From Liolophura sinensis (Eukaryota; Mollusca; Polyplacophora; Chitonida; Chitonidae): a stretch of DNA of 64,000 nt. A model generated the notes under the pieces. It saw only the letters and a list, made by a program, of their open reading frames with translations. It was not told the origin of the DNA and made no database searches. Location of the stretch: the NCBI RefSeq assembly GCF_032854445.1, contig NW_027018069.1, positions 1 through 64,000 of the forward strand, written 5' to 3'. Numbering within the stretch: position 1 is the stretch's first letter; every line of letters starts with the position of its first letter. Positions 35,701 to 49,700 of the stretch are shown here, piece after piece. A program made the translations under genes and the position numbers.

Positions 35701-38666
35701 CAAATCTTTGGGCCAAGCCCATTTAACTCACCCAGCAAATGTCTTACTTCTAAGTCGAAGACAAACTCAATGTCTTTATCTACATGTAGAAAAACCACAC
35801 CATTTGTATATAAAAAAAACACAAGGTACTTGATACAGTCCGCTGTAAAAAGGACAATTGAACACTGACCCACATCAATAAGGTGCCAAAATATGCGCAA
35901 TTGGGCCAGACATCTCCAGCTGTTGAAAAATTGCAAATTTCCTTGGTTTCCATGGAGTAAGAGCCGTTGCTGGGCACGTGATCTTGACATCAATGATTAT
36001 TCATTTGTGGCTACAGCCAAAAGTATTGGTCGGAGAGCAACGCGGTTTGCACCATTCGATTTCTCGTCAAAAAATACGTCGGATTAGCCTCTTACCAGCA
36101 GCATTGGAACAGTTTTTCCACTTTTGGATTTTTGCCAGGTCTTTTTTCTAATTGAAATCGGCTACATTAACTATGTACAATCGCGACTGGTCATTACTAT
36201 ATTCAACTTTTCATTATAAGTTATGTGCCCTTCGGTAGCCCAGACGACGTCAAATCTTTGGGCCAAGCCCATTTAACTCACCCAGCAAATGTCTTACTTC
36301 TAAGTCGAAGACAAACTCAATGTCTTTATCTACATGTAGAAAAACCAAACCATTTGTATATAAAAAAAACACAAGGTACTTGATACAGTCCGCTGTAAAA
36401 AGTACAATTGAACACTGACCCACATCAATAAGGTGCCAAAAGATGCGCAATTGGGCCAGGCATCTCCAGCTGTTGAAAAATTGCAAATTTCCTTGGTTTC
36501 CATGGAGTAAGAGCCGTTGCTGGGCACGTGATCTTGACATCAATGATTATTCATTTGTGGCTACAGCCAAAAGTATTGGTCGGAGAGCAACGTGGTTTGC
36601 ACCATTCGATTTCTCGTCAAAAAATACGTCGGATTAGCCTCTTACCAGCAGCATTGGAACAGTTTTTCCACTTTTGGATTTTTGCCTGGTATTTTTTCTA
36701 ATTGAAATCGGCTACATTAACTATGTACAATCGCGACTGGTCATTACTATATTCAACTTTTCATTATAAGTTATGTGCCCTTCGGTAGCCCAGACGACGT
36801 CAAATCTTTGGGCCAAGCCCATTTAACTCACCCAGCAAATGTCTTACTTCTAAGTCGAAGACAAACTCAATGTCTTTATCTACATGTAGAAAAACCACAC
36901 CATTTGTATATAAAAAAAACACAAGGTACATGATAAAGTCTGCTGTAAAAAGTACAATTGAACACTGACCCACATCAATAAGGTGCCAAAAGATGCGCAA
37001 TTGGGCCAGGCATCTCCAGCTGTTGAAAAATTGCAAATTTCCTTGGTTTCCATGGAGTAAGAGCCGTTGCTGGGCACGTGATCTTGACATCAATGATTAT
37101 TCATTTGTGGCTACAGCCAAAAGTATTGGTCGGAGAGCAACGCGGTTTGCACCATTCGATTTCTCGTCAAAAAATACGTCGGATTAGCCTCTTACCAGCA
37201 GCATTGGAACAGTTTTTCCACTTTTGGATTTTTGCCAGGTCTTTTTTTCTAATTGAAATCGGCTACATTAACTATGTACAATCGCGACTGGTCATTACTA
37301 TATTCAACTTTTCATTATAAGTTATGTGCCCTTCGGTAGCCCAGACGACGTCAAATCTTTGGGCCAAGCCCATTTAACTCACCCAGCAAATGTCTTACTT
37401 CTAAGTCGAAGACAAACTCAATGTCTTTATCTACATGTAGAAAAACCAAACCATTTGTATATAAAAAAAACACAAGGTACTTGATACAGTCCGCTGTAAA
37501 AAGTACAATTGAACACTGACCCACATCAATAAGGTGCCAAAAGATGTGCAATTGGGCCAGGCATCTCCAGCTGTTGAAAAATTGCAAATTTCCTTGGTTT
37601 CCATGGAGTAAGAGCCGTTGCTGGGCACGTGATCTTGACATCAATGATTATTCATTTGTGGCTACAGCCAAAAGTATTGGTCGGAGAGCAACGTGGTTTG
37701 CACCATTCGATTTCTCGTCAAAAAATACGTCGGATTAGCCTCTTACCAGCAGCATTGGAACAGTTTTTCCACTTTTGGATTTTTGCCTGGTATTTTTTCT
37801 AATTGAAATCGGCTACATTAACTATGTACAATCGCGACTGGTCATTACTATATTCAACTTTTCATTATAAGTTATGTGCCCTTCGGTAGCCCAGACGACG
37901 TCAAATCTTTGGGCCAAGCCCATTTAACTCACCCAGCAAATGTCTTACTTCTAAGTCGAAGACAAACTCAAAGTCTTTATCTACATGTAGAAAAACCACA
38001 CCATTTGTATATAAAAAAACACAAGGTACTTGATACAGTCCGCTGTAAAAAGGACAATTGAACACTGACCCACATCAATAAGGTGCCAAAATATGCGCAA
38101 TTGGGCCAGGCATCTCCAGCTGTTGAAAAATTGCAAATTTCCTTGGTTTCCATGGAGTAAGAGCCGTTGCTGGGCACGTGATCTTGACATCAATGATTAT
38201 TCATTTGTGGCTACAGCCAAAAGTATTGGTCGGAGAGCAACGCGGTTTGCACCATTCGATTTCTCGTCAAAAAATACGTCGGATTAGCCTCTTACCAGCA
38301 GCATTGGAACAGTTTTTCCACTTTTGGATTTTTGCCAGGTCTTTTTGCTAATTGAAATCGGCTACATTAACTATGTACAATCGCGACTGGTCATTACTAT
38401 ATTCAACTTTTCATTATAAGTTATGTGCCCTTCGGTAGCCCAGACGACGTCAAATCTTTGGGCCAAGCCCATTTAACTCACCCAGCAAATGTCTTACTTC
38501 TAAGTCGAAGACAAACTCAATGTCTTTATCTACATGTAGAAAAACCAAACCATTTGTATATAAAAAAAAACACAAGGTACTTGATACAGTCCGCTGTAAA
38601 AAGTACAATTGAACACTGACCCACATCAATAAGGTGCCAAAAGATGTGCAATTGGGCCAGGCATCT

Positions 38667-39767
38667 CCAGCTGTTGAAAAATTGCAAATTTCCTTGGTTT
38701 CCATGGAGTAAGAGCCGTTGCTGGGCACGTGATCTTGACATCAATGATTATTCATTTGTGGCTACAGCCAAAAGTATTGGTCGGAGAGCAACGTGGTTTG
38801 CACCATTCGATTTCTCGTCAAAAAATACGTCGGATTAGCCTCTTACCAGCAGCATTGGAACAGTTTTTCCACTTTTGGATTTTTGCCTGGTATTTTTTCT
38901 AATTGAAATCGGCTACATTAACTATGTACAATCGCGACTGGTCATTACTATATTCAACTTTTCATTATAAGTTATGTGCCCTTCGGTAGCCCAGACGACG
39001 TCAAATCTTTGGGCCAAGCCCATTTAACTCACCCAGCAAATGTCTTACTTCTAAGTCGAAGACAAACTCAATGTCTTTATCTACATGTAGAAAAACCACA
39101 CCATTTGTATATAAAAAAAAACACAAGGTACACGATAAAGTCTGCTGTAAAAAGTACAATTGAACACTGACCCACATCAATAAGGTGCCAAAAGATGCGC
39201 AATTGGGCCAGGCATCTCCAGCTGTTGAAAAATTGCAAATTTCCTTGGTTTCCATGGAGTAAGAGCCGTTGCTGGGCACGTGATCTTGACATCAATGATT
39301 ATTCATTTGTGGCTACAGCCAAAAGTATTGGTCGGAGAGCAACGCGGTTTGCACCATTCGATTTCTCTTCAAAAAATACGTCGGATTAGCCTCTTACCAG
39401 CAGCATTGGAACAGTTTTTCTACTTTTGGATTTTTGCCTGTTCTTTTTGCGAGTTGAAATCGGCTACATTAACTATGTACAATCGCGACTGGTCATTACT
39501 ATATTCAACTTTTCATTATAAGTTATGTGCCCTTAGGTAGCCCAGACGACGTCAAATCTTTGGGCCAAGCCCATTTAACTCACCCAGCAAATGTCTTACT
39601 TCTAAGTCGAAGACAAACTCAATGTCTTTATCTACATGTAGAAAAACCACACCATTTGTATATAAAAAAAACACAAGGTACTTGATACAGTCCGCTGTAA
39701 AAAGTACAATTGAACACTGACCCACATCAATAAGGTGCCAAAAGATGCGCAATTGGGCCAGGCATCC
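38667..39767 (+). repeat. 2-monomer block in domain 2, copy A
   Basis: This block matches the next 1101 bp. Shared rare marks are ACACGATAAAGTCTGC (39130 and 40231), TTTGCCTGTTC (39434 and 40535), GTGCCCTTAGGTAGCC (39528 and 40629), and CATCCCCAGCTG. Left of the block the two sides differ (GATGTGC versus GATGCGC, CTCCAG versus CCCCAG), which fixes the edge. Confidence 0.87.
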
Positions 39768-40868
39768 CCAGCTGTTGAAAAATTGCAAATTTCCTTGGTT
39801 TCCATGGAGTAAGAGCCGTTGCTGGGCACGTGATCTTGACATCAATGATTATTCATTTGTGGCTACAGCCAAAAGTATTGGTCGGAGAGCAACGTGGTTT
39901 GCACCATTCGATTTCTCGTCAAAAAATACGTCGGATTAGCCTCTTACCAGCAGCATTGGAACAGTTTTTCCACTTTTGGATTTTTGCCTGGTATTTTTTC
40001 TAATTGAAATCGGCTACATTAACTATGTACAATCGCGACTGGTCATTACTATATTCAACTTTTCATTATAAGTTATGTGCCCTTCGGTAGCCCAGACGAC
40101 GTCAAATCTTTGGGCCAAGCCCATTTAACTCACCCAGCAAATGTCTTACTTCTAAGTCGAAGACAAACTCAATGTCTTTATCTACATGTAGAAAAACCAC
40201 ACCATTTGTATATAAAAAAAAACACAAGGTACACGATAAAGTCTGCTGTAAAAAGTACAATTGAACACTGACCCACATCAATAAGGTGCCAAAAGATGCG
40301 CAATTGGGCCAGGCATCTCCAGCTGTTGAAAAATTGCAAATTTCCTTGGTTTCCATGGAGTAAGAGCCGTTGCTGGGCACGTGATCTTGACATCAATGAT
40401 TATTCATTTGTGGCTACAGCCAAAAGTATTGGTCGGAGAGCAACGCGGTTTGCACCATTCGATTTCTCTTCAAAAAATACGTCGGATTAGCCTCTTACCA
40501 GCAGCATTGGAACAGTTTTTCTACTTTTGGATTTTTGCCTGTTCTTTTTGCGAGTTGAAATCGGCTACATTAACTATGTACAATCGCGACTGGTCATTAC
40601 TATATTCAACTTTTCATTATAAGTTATGTGCCCTTAGGTAGCCCAGACGACGTCAAATCTTTGGGCCAAGCCCATTTAACTCACCCAGCAAATGTCTTAC
40701 TTCTAAGTCGAAGACAAACTCAATGTCTTTATCTACATGTAGAAAAACCACACCATTTGTATATAAAAAAAACACAAGGTACTTGATACAGTCCGCTGTA
40801 AAAAGTACAATTGAACACTGACCCACATCAATAAGGTGCCAAAAGATGCGCAATTGGGCCAGGCATCC
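39768..40868 (+). repeat. 2-monomer block in domain 2, copy B
   Basis: This is the tandem copy of the preceding block. The match continues to about 40990 and breaks at GCAACGCGG versus GCAACGTGG (39893). The CTTAGG and CCTGTTC marks occur nowhere else I could see, so this duplication is likely recent. Confidence 0.87.
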
Positions 40869-41367
40869 CCAGCTGTTGAAAAATTGCAAATTTCCTTGGT
40901 TTCCATGGAGTAAGAGCCGTTGCTGGGCACGTGATCTTGACATCAATGATTATTCATTTGTGGCTACAGCCAAAAGTATTGGTCGGAGAGCAACGCGGTT
41001 TGCACCATTCGATTTCTCGTCAAAAAATACGTCGGATTAGCCTCTTACCAGCAGCATTGGAACAGTTTTTCTACTTTTGGATTTTTGCCTGGTCTTTTTG
41101 CTAACTGATTTCGGCAACATTAACTATGTACAATCGCGACTGGTCATTACTATATTCAACTTTTCATTATAAGTTATGTGCCCTTCGGTAGCCCAGACGA
41201 CGTCAAATCTTTGGGCCAAGCCCATTTAACTCACCCAGCAAATGTCTTACTTCTAAGTCGAAGACAAACTCAATGTCTTTATCTACATGTAGAAAAACCA
41301 CACCATTTGTATATAAAAAAAACACAAGGTACATGATAAAGTCTGCTGTAAAAAGTACAATTGAACA

Positions 41368-41445
41368 ATACAAAACCAAACCATTTGTATATAAAAAAAA
41401 CACAAGGTACTTGATACAGTCCGCTGTAAAAAGTACAATTGAACA
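41368..41445 (+). repeat. 78 bp insertion: partial-monomer duplication at an out-of-register junction
   Basis: The landmark interval 40846-41474 is 628 bp rather than 550. After TTGAACA (41361-41367) the sequence leaves the expected CTGACCC. It shows four unaligned bases (ATAC, 41368-41371), then AAAACCAAACC onward, repeating about 74 bp of the TATA-like region, and returns to TTGAACACTGACC. The left part is the ACATGATAAAGTCTGC variant; the right part is the AAACCAAACC plus TTGATACAGTCCGC variant. The two halves therefore come from different monomer types, which argues against simple local slippage. The following unit (AAATATGCGC, GGCCAGACATC) resembles those at 33143 and 35893. Confidence 0.92.
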
Positions 41446-44200
41446 CTGACCCACATCAATAAGGTGCCAAAATATGCGCAATTGGGCCAGACATCTCCAG
41501 CTGTTGAAAAATTGCAAATTTCCTTGGTTTCCATGGAGTAAGAGCCGTTGCTGGGCACGTGATCTTGACATCAATGATTATTCATTTGTGGCTACAGCCA
41601 AAAGTATTGGTCGGAGAGCAACGCGGTTTGCACCATTGGATTTCTCGTCAAAAAATACGTCGGATTAGCCTCTTACCAGCAGCATTGGAACAGTTTTTCC
41701 ACATTTGGATTTTTGCCAGGTCTTTTTGCTAATTGAAATCGGCTACATTAACTATGTACAATCGCGACTGGTCATTACTATATTCAACTTTTCATTATAA
41801 GTTATGTGCCCTTCGGTAGCCCAGACGACGTCAAATCTTTGGGCCAAGCCCATTTAACTCACCCAGCAAATGTCTTACTTCTAAGTCGAAGACAAACTCA
41901 ATGTCTTTATCTACATGTAGAAAAACCAAACCATTTGTATATAAAAAAAACACAAGGTACTTGATACAGTCCGCTGTAAAAAGTACAATTGAACACTGAC
42001 CCACATCAATAAGGTGCCAAAAGATGCGCAATTGGGCCAGGCATCTCCAGCTGTTGAAAAATTGCAAATTTCCTTGGTTTCCATGGAGTAAGAGCCGTTG
42101 CTGGGCACGTGATCTTGACATCAATGATTATTCATTTGTGGCTACAGCCAAAAGTATTGGTCGGAGAGCAACGTGGTTTGCACCATTCGATTTCTCGTCA
42201 AAAAATACGTCGGATTAGCCTCTTACCAGCAGCATTGGAACAGTTTTTCCACTTTTGGATTTTTGCCTGGTATTTTTTCTAATTGAAATCGGCTACATTA
42301 ACTATGTACAATCGCGACTGGTCATTACTATATTCAACTTTTCATTATAAGTTATGTGCCCTTCGGTAGCCCAGACGACGTCAAATCTTTGGGCCAAGCC
42401 CATTTAACTCACCCAGCAAATGTCTTACTTCTAAGTCGAAGACAAACTCAATGTCTTTATCTACATGTAGAAAAACCACACCATTTGTATATAAAAAAAA
42501 ACACAAGGTACATGATAAAGTCTGCTGTAAAAAGTACAATTGAACACTGACCCACATCAATAAGGTGCCAAAAGATGCGCAATTGGGCCAGGCATCTCCA
42601 GCTGTTGAAAAATTGCAAATTTCCTTGGTTTCCATGGAGTAAGAGCCGTTGCTGGGCACGTGATCTTGACATCAATGATTATTCATTTGTGGCTACAGCC
42701 AAAAGTATTGGTCGGAGAGCAACGTGGTTTGCACCATTCGATTTCTCGTCAAAAAATACGTCGGATTAGCCTCTTACCAGCAGCATTGGAACAGTTTTTC
42801 CACTTTTGGATTTTTGCCTGGTATTTTTTCTAATTGAAATCGGCTACATTAACTATGTACAATCGCGACTGGTCATTACTATATTCAACTTTTCATTATA
42901 AGTTATGTGCCCTTCGGTAGCCCAGACGACGTCAAATCTTTGGGCCAAGCCCATTTAACTCACCCAGCAAATGTCTTACTTCTAAGTCGAAGACAAACTC
43001 AATGTCTTTATCTACATGTAGAAAAACCACATCATTTGTATATAAAAAAAACACAAGGTACATGATAAAGTCTGCTGTAAAAAGTACAATTGAACACTGA
43101 CCCACATCAATAAGGTGCCAAAAGATGCGCATTTGGGCCAGGCATCTCCAGCTGTTGAAAAATTGCAAATTTCCTTGGTTTCCATGGAGTAAGGGCCGTT
43201 GCTGGGCACGTGATCTTGACATCAATGATTATTCATTTGTGGCTACAGCCAAAAGTATTGGTCGGAGAGCAACGCGGTTTGCACCATTCGATTTCTCGTC
43301 AAAAAATACGTCGGATTAGCCTCTTACCAGCAGCATTGGAACAGTTTTTCTACTTTTGGATTTTTGCCTGGTCTTTTTGCTAACTGATTTCGGCAACATT
43401 AACTATGTACAATCGCGACTGGTCATTACTATATTCAACTTTTCATTATAAGTTATGTGCCCTTCGGTAGCCCAGACGACGTCAAATCTTTGGGCCAAGC
43501 CCATTTAACTCACCCAACAAATGTCTTACTTCTAAGTCGAAGACAAACTCAATGTCTTTATCTACATGTAGAAAAACCACACCATTTGTATATAAAAAAA
43601 ACACAAGGTACTTGATACAGTCCGCTGTAAAAAGTACAATTGAACACTGACCCACATCAATAAGGTGCCAAAAGATGCGCAATTGTGTCAGGCATCTCCA
43701 GCTGTTGAAAAATTGCAAATTTCCTTGGTTTCCATGGAGTAAGAGCCGTTGCTGGGCACGTGATCTTGACATCAATGATTATTCATTTGTGGCTACAGCC
43801 AAAAGTATTGGTCGGAGAGCAACGTGGTTTGCACCATTCGATTTCTCGTCAAAAAATACGTCGGATTAGCCTCTTACCAGCAGCATTGGAACAGTTTTTC
43901 CACTTTTGGATTTTTGCCTGGTATTTTTTCTAATTGAAATCGGCTACATTAACTATGTACAATCGCGACTGGTCATTACTATATTCAACTTTTCATTATA
44001 AGTTATGTGCCCTTCGGTAGCCCAGACGACGTCAAATCTTTGGGCCAAGCCCATTTAACTCACCCAGCAAATGTCTTACTTCTAAGTCGAAGACAAACTC
44101 AAAGTCTTTATCTACATGTAGAAAAACCACACCATTTGTATATAAAAAAAACACAAGGTACTTGATACAGTCCGCTGTAAAAAGTACAATTGAACACTGA

Positions 44201-46700
44201 CCCACATCAATAAGGTGCCAAAGATGCGCAATTGGGCCAGGCATCCCCAGCTGTTGAAAAATTGCAATTTCCTTGGTTTCCATGGAGTAAGAGCCGTTGC
44301 TGGGCACGTGATCTTGACATCAATGATTATTCATTTGTGGCTACAGCCAAAAGTATTGGTCGGAGAGCAACGTGGTTTGCACCATTCGATTTCTCGTCAA
44401 AAAATACGTCGGATTAGCTCTTACCAGCAGCATTGGAACAGTTTTTCTACTTTTGGATTTTTGCCTGGTCTTTTTGCTAACTGATTTCGGCAACATTAAC
44501 TATGTACAATCGCGACTGGTCATTACTATATTCAACTTTTCATTATAAGTTATGTGCCCTTCGGTAGCCCAGACGACGTCAAATCTTTGGGCCAAGCCAT
44601 TTAACTCACCCAGCAAATGTCTTACTTCTAAGTCGAAGACAAACTCAATGTCTTTATCTACATGTAGAAAAACCACACCATTTGTATATAAAAAAAACAC
44701 AAGGTACTTGATACAGTCCGCTGTAAAAAGTACAATTGAACACTGACCCACATCAATAAGGTGCCAAAAGATGCGCAATTGGGTCAGGCATCTCCAGCAG
44801 ATGAAAATTGCAAATTTCCTTGGTTTCCATGGAGTAAGAGCCGTTGCTGGGCACGTGATCTTGACATCAATGATTATTCATTTGTGGCTACAGCCAAAAG
44901 TATTGGTCGGAGAGCAACGTGGTTTGCACCATTCGATTTCTCGTCAAAAAATACGTCGGATTAGCCTCTTACCAGCAGCATTGGAACAGTTTTTCCACTT
45001 TTGGATTTTTGCCTGGTATTTTGTCTAATTGAAATCGGCTACATTAACTATGTACAATCGCGACTGGTCATTACTATATTCAACTTTTCATTATAAGTTA
45101 TGTGCCCTTCGGTAGCCCAGACGACGTCAAATCTTTGGGCAAAGCCCATTTAACTCACCCAGCAAATGTCTTACTTCTAAGTCGAAGACAAACTCAATGT
45201 CTTTATCTACATGTAGAAAAACCACACCATTTGTATATAAAAAAAACACAAGGTACTTGATACAGTCCGCTGTAAAAAGTACAATTGAACACTGACCCAC
45301 ATCAATAAGGTGCCAAAAGATGCGCAATTGGGTCAGGCATCTCCAGCTGTTGAAAAAATTGCAAATTTCCTTGGTTTCCATGGAGTAAGAGCCGTTGCTG
45401 GGCACGTGATCTTGACATCAATGATTATTCATTTGTGGCTACAGCCAAAAGTATTGGTCGGAGAGCAACGTGGTTTGCACCATTCGATTTCTCGTCAAAA
45501 AATACGTCGGATTAGCCTCTTACCAGCAGCATTGGAACAGTTTTTCTACTTTTGGATTTTGCCTGGTCTTTTTGCTAACTGATTTCGGCAACATTAACTA
45601 TGTACAATCGCGACTGGTCATTACTATATTCAACTTTTCATTATAAGTTATGTGCCCTTCGTAGCCCAGACGACGTCAAATCTTTGGGCCCAAGCCCATT
45701 TAACTCACCCAGCAAATGTCTTACTTCTAAGTCGAAGACAAACTCAATGTCTTTATCTACATGTAGAAAAACCACACCATTTGTATATAAAAAAAACACA
45801 AGGTACTTGATACAGTCCGCTGTAAAAAGTACAATTGAACACTGACCACATCAATAAGGTGCCAAAAGATGCGCAATTGGGTCAGGCATCTCCAGCTGTT
45901 GAAAAATTGCAAATTTCCTTGGTTTCCATGGAGTAAGAGCCGTTGCTGGGCACGTGATCTTGACATCAATGATTATTCATTTGTGGCTACAGCCAAAAGT
46001 ATTGGTCAGAGAGCAACGTGGTTTGCACCATTCGATTTCTCGTCAAAAAATACGTCGGATTAGCCTCTTACCAGCAGCATTGGAACATTTTTTCCACTTT
46101 TGGATTTTTGCCTGTATTTTTTCTAATTGAAATCGGCTACATTAACTATGTACAATCGCGACTGGTCATTACTATATTCAACTTTTCATTATAAGTTATG
46201 TGCCCTTCGGTAGCCCAGACGACGTCAAATCTTTGGGCCAAGCCCATTTAACTCACCCAGCAAATGTCTTACTTCTAAGTCGAAGACAAACTCAATGTCT
46301 TTATCTACATGTAGAAAAACCACACCATTTGTATAAAAAAAACACAAGGTACATGATAAAGTCTGCTGTAAAAAAGTACAATTGAACACTGACCCACATC
46401 AATAAGGTGCCAAAAGATGCGCAATTGGGCCAGGCATCTCCAGCTGTTGAAAAATTGCAAATTTCCTTGGTTTCCATGGAGTAAGAGCCGTTGCTGGGCA
46501 CGTGATCTTGACATCAATGATTATTCTTTTGTGGCTACAGCCAAAAGTATTTGGTCGAGAGCAACGCGGTTTGCACCATTCGATTTCTCGTCAAAAAATA
46601 CGTCGGATTAGCCTCTTACCAGCAGCATTATTGGAACAGTTTTTCCACTTTTGGATTTTTGCCTGGTATTTTTTCTAATTGAAATCGGCTACATTAACTA
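44201..46700 (+). repeat. Indel-dense monomers 81-85 of the array
   Basis: Landmark starts: 44224, 44771, 45320, 45869, 46417. These are ordinary monomers, but each has several one-base gains or losses, mostly in runs of two or more identical bases. Examples: CCAAAGATG for CCAAAAGATG (44219), TTAGCTCTT for TTAGCCTCTT (44413), AAGCCATTT for AAGCCCATTT (44594), CTTCGTAGCC for CTTCGGTAGCC (45658), GGGCCCAAG for GGGCCAAG (45687), CTGACCACATC for CTGACCCACATC (45842), and TATTTGGTCGAGAG (46548). Unit 82 also reads CCAGCAGATGAAAATTGC, and unit 85 has CAGCATTATTGG, a 3 bp ATT duplication. Sequencing or polishing error is the simplest reading. Confidence 0.8.
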
Positions 46701-49700
46701 TGTACAATCGCGACTGGTCATTACTATATTCAACTTTTCATTATAAGTTATGTGCCCTTCGGTAGCCCAGACGACGTCAAATCTTTGGGCCAAGCCCATT
46801 TAACTCACCCAGCAAATGTCTTACTTCTAAGTCGAAGACAAACTCAATGTCTTTATCTACATGTAGAAAAACCACACCATTTGTATATAAAAAAAACACA
46901 GGTACTTGATACAGTCCGCTGTAAAAAGTACAATTGAACACTGACCCACATCAATAAGGTGCCAAAAGATGCGCAATTGGGCCAGGCATCTCCAGCTGTT
47001 GAAAAATTGCAAATTTCCTTGGTTTCCATGGAGTAAGAGCCGTTGCTGGGCACGTGATCTTGACATCAATGATTATTCATTTGTGGCTACAGCCAAAAGT
47101 ATTGGTCGGAGAGCAACGCGGTTTGCACCATTCGATTTCTCGTCAAAAAATACGTCGGATTAGCCTCTTACCAGCAGCATTGGAACAGTTTTTCCACTTT
47201 TGGATTTTTGCCTGGTCTTTTTTTCTAATTGAAATCGGCTACATTAACTATGTACAATCGCGACTGGTCATTACTATATTCAACTTTTCATTATAAGTTA
47301 TGTGCCCTTCGGTAGCCCAGACGACGTCAAATCTTTGGGCCAAGCCCATTTAACTCACCCAGCAAATGTCTTACTTCTAAGTCGAAGACAAACTCAATGT
47401 CTTTATCTACATGTAGAAAAACCACACCATTTGTATATAAAAAAAACACAAGGTACATGATAAAGTCTGCTGTAAAAAGTACAATTGAACACTGACCCAC
47501 ATCAATAAGGTGCCAAAAGATGCGCAATTGGGCCAGGCATCTCCAGCTGTTGAAAAATTGCAAATTTCCTTGGTTTCCATGGAGTAAGAGCCGTTGCTGG
47601 GCACGTGATCTTGACATCAATGATTATTCATTTGTGGCTACAGCCAAAAGTATTTGGTCGGAGAGCAACGTGGTTTGCACCATTCGATTTCTCGTCAAAA
47701 AATACGTCGGATTAGCCTCTTACCAGCAGCATTGGAACAGTTTTTCCACTTTTGGATTTTTGCCTGGTATTTTTTCTAATTGAAATCGGCTACATTAACT
47801 ATGTACAATCGCGACTGGTCATTACTATATTCAACTTTTCATTATAAGTTATGTGCCCTTCGGTAGCCCAGACGACGTCAAATCTTTGGGCCAAGCCCAT
47901 TTAACTCACCCAGCAAATGTCTTACTTCTAAGTCGAAGACAAACTCAATGTCTTTATCTACATGTAGAAAAACCACACCATTTGTATATAAAAAAAACAC
48001 AAGGTACTTGATACAGTCCGCTGTAAAAAGTACAATTGAACACTGACCCACATCAATAAGGTGCCAAAAGATGCGCAATTGGGCCAGGCATCTCCAGCTG
48101 TTGAAAAATTGCAAATTTCCTTGGTTTCCATGGAGTAAGAGCCGTTGCTGGGCACGTGATCTTGACATCAATGATTATTCATTTGTGGCTACAGCCAAAA
48201 GTATTGGTCGGAGAGCAACGCGGTTTGCACCATTCGATTTCTCGTCAAAAAATACGTCGGATTAGCCTCTTACCAGCAGCATTGGAACAGTTTTTCCACT
48301 TTTGGATTTTTGCCTGGTATTTTTTCTAATTGAAATCGGCTACATTAACTATGTACAATCGCGACTGGTCATTACTATATTCAACTTTTCATTATAAGTT
48401 ATGTGCCCTTCGGTAGCCCAGACGACGTCAAATCTTTGGGCCAAGCCCATTTAACTCACCCAGCAAATGTCTTACTTCTAAGTCGAAGACAAACTCAATG
48501 TCTTTATCTACATGTAGAAAAACCACACCATTTGTATATAAAAAAAAAACACAAGGTACTTGATACAGTCCGCTGTAAAAAGTACAATTGAACACTGACC
48601 CACATCAATAAGGTGCCAAAAGATGCGCAATTGGGCCAGGCATCTCCAGCTGTTGAAAAATTGCAAATTTCCTTGGTTTCCATGGAGTAAGAGCCGTTGC
48701 TGGGCACGTGATCTTTGACATCAATGATTATTCATTTGTGGCTACAGCCAAAAGTATTGGTCGGAGAGCAACGCGGTTTGCACCATTCGATTTCTCGTCA
48801 AAAAATACGTCGGATTAGCCTCTTACCAGCAGCATTGGAACAGTTTTTCCACTTTTGGATTTTTGCCTGGTCTTTTTTTCTAATTGAAATCGGCTACATT
48901 AACTATGTACAATCGCGACTGGTCATTACTATATTCAACTTTTCATTATAAGTTATGTGGCCTTCGGTAGCCCAGACGACGTCAAATCTTTGGGCCAAGC
49001 CCATTTAACTCACCCAGCAAATGTCTTACTTCTAAGTCGAAGACAAACTCAATGTCTTTATCTACATGTAGAAAAACCACACCATTTGTATATAAAAAAA
49101 ACACAAGGTACTTGATACAGTCCGCTGTAAAAAGTACAATTGAACACTGACCCACATCAATAAGGTGCCAAAAGATGCGCAATTGGGCCAGGCATCTCCA
49201 GCTGTTGAAAAATTGCAAATTTCCTTGGTTTCCATGGAGTAAGAGCCGTTGCTGGGCACGTGATCTTGACATCAATGATTATTCATTTGTGGCTACAGCC
49301 AAAAGTATTGGTCGGAGAGCAACGCGGTTTGCACCATTCGATTTCTCGTCAAAAAATACGTCGGATTAGCCTCTTACCAGCAGCATTGGAACAGTTTTTC
49401 TACTTTTGGATTTTTGCCTGGTCTTTTTGCGAATTGAAATCGGCTACATTAACTATGTACAATCGCGACTGGTCATTACTATATTCAACTTTTCATTATA
49501 AGTTATGTGCCCTTCGGTAGCCCAGACGACGTCAAATCTTTGGGCCAAGCCCATTTAACTCACCCAGCAGTTGTCTTACTTCTAAGTCGAAGACAAACTC
49601 AATGTCTTTATCTACATGTAGAAAAACCACACCATTTGTACATAAAAAAACACAAGGTACTTGATACAGTCCGCTGTAAAAAGTACAATTGAACACTGAC

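Larger units (their letters stand above)
21701..44200 (+). repeat. Array domain 2 (landmark copies 41-80)
   Basis: Landmark starts: 22140, 22690, 23240, 23790, 24340, 24890, 25440, 25990, 26540, 27090, 27640, 28191, 28741, 29291, 29841, 30392, 30942, 31492, 32043, 32593, 33143, 33693, 34243, 34793, 35343, 35893, 36443, 36993, 37544, 38093, 38644, 39195, 39745, 40296, 40846, 41474, 42024, 42575, 43125, 43675. Diagnostic variants: ATAAAGTCTGC (first near 22080), AAACCAAACC before the TATA-like tract (11 copies, 22.6-41.9 kb only), CACACGG (five copies, 27.5-32.5 kb only), GTGCAATTGGG landmarks (23790, 25440, 37544, 38644), and a T-rich segment allele ending in GGCAACATTAAC. The right limit is set by the start of an indel-dense stretch and is less certain than the left one. 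Confidence 0.7.

Noticed and set aside
41203-41574. A 123-codon minus-strand open frame
   Set aside because: It is the ordinary 97-codon frame lengthened by the 78 bp (26-codon) insertion; 78 is a multiple of three by chance.
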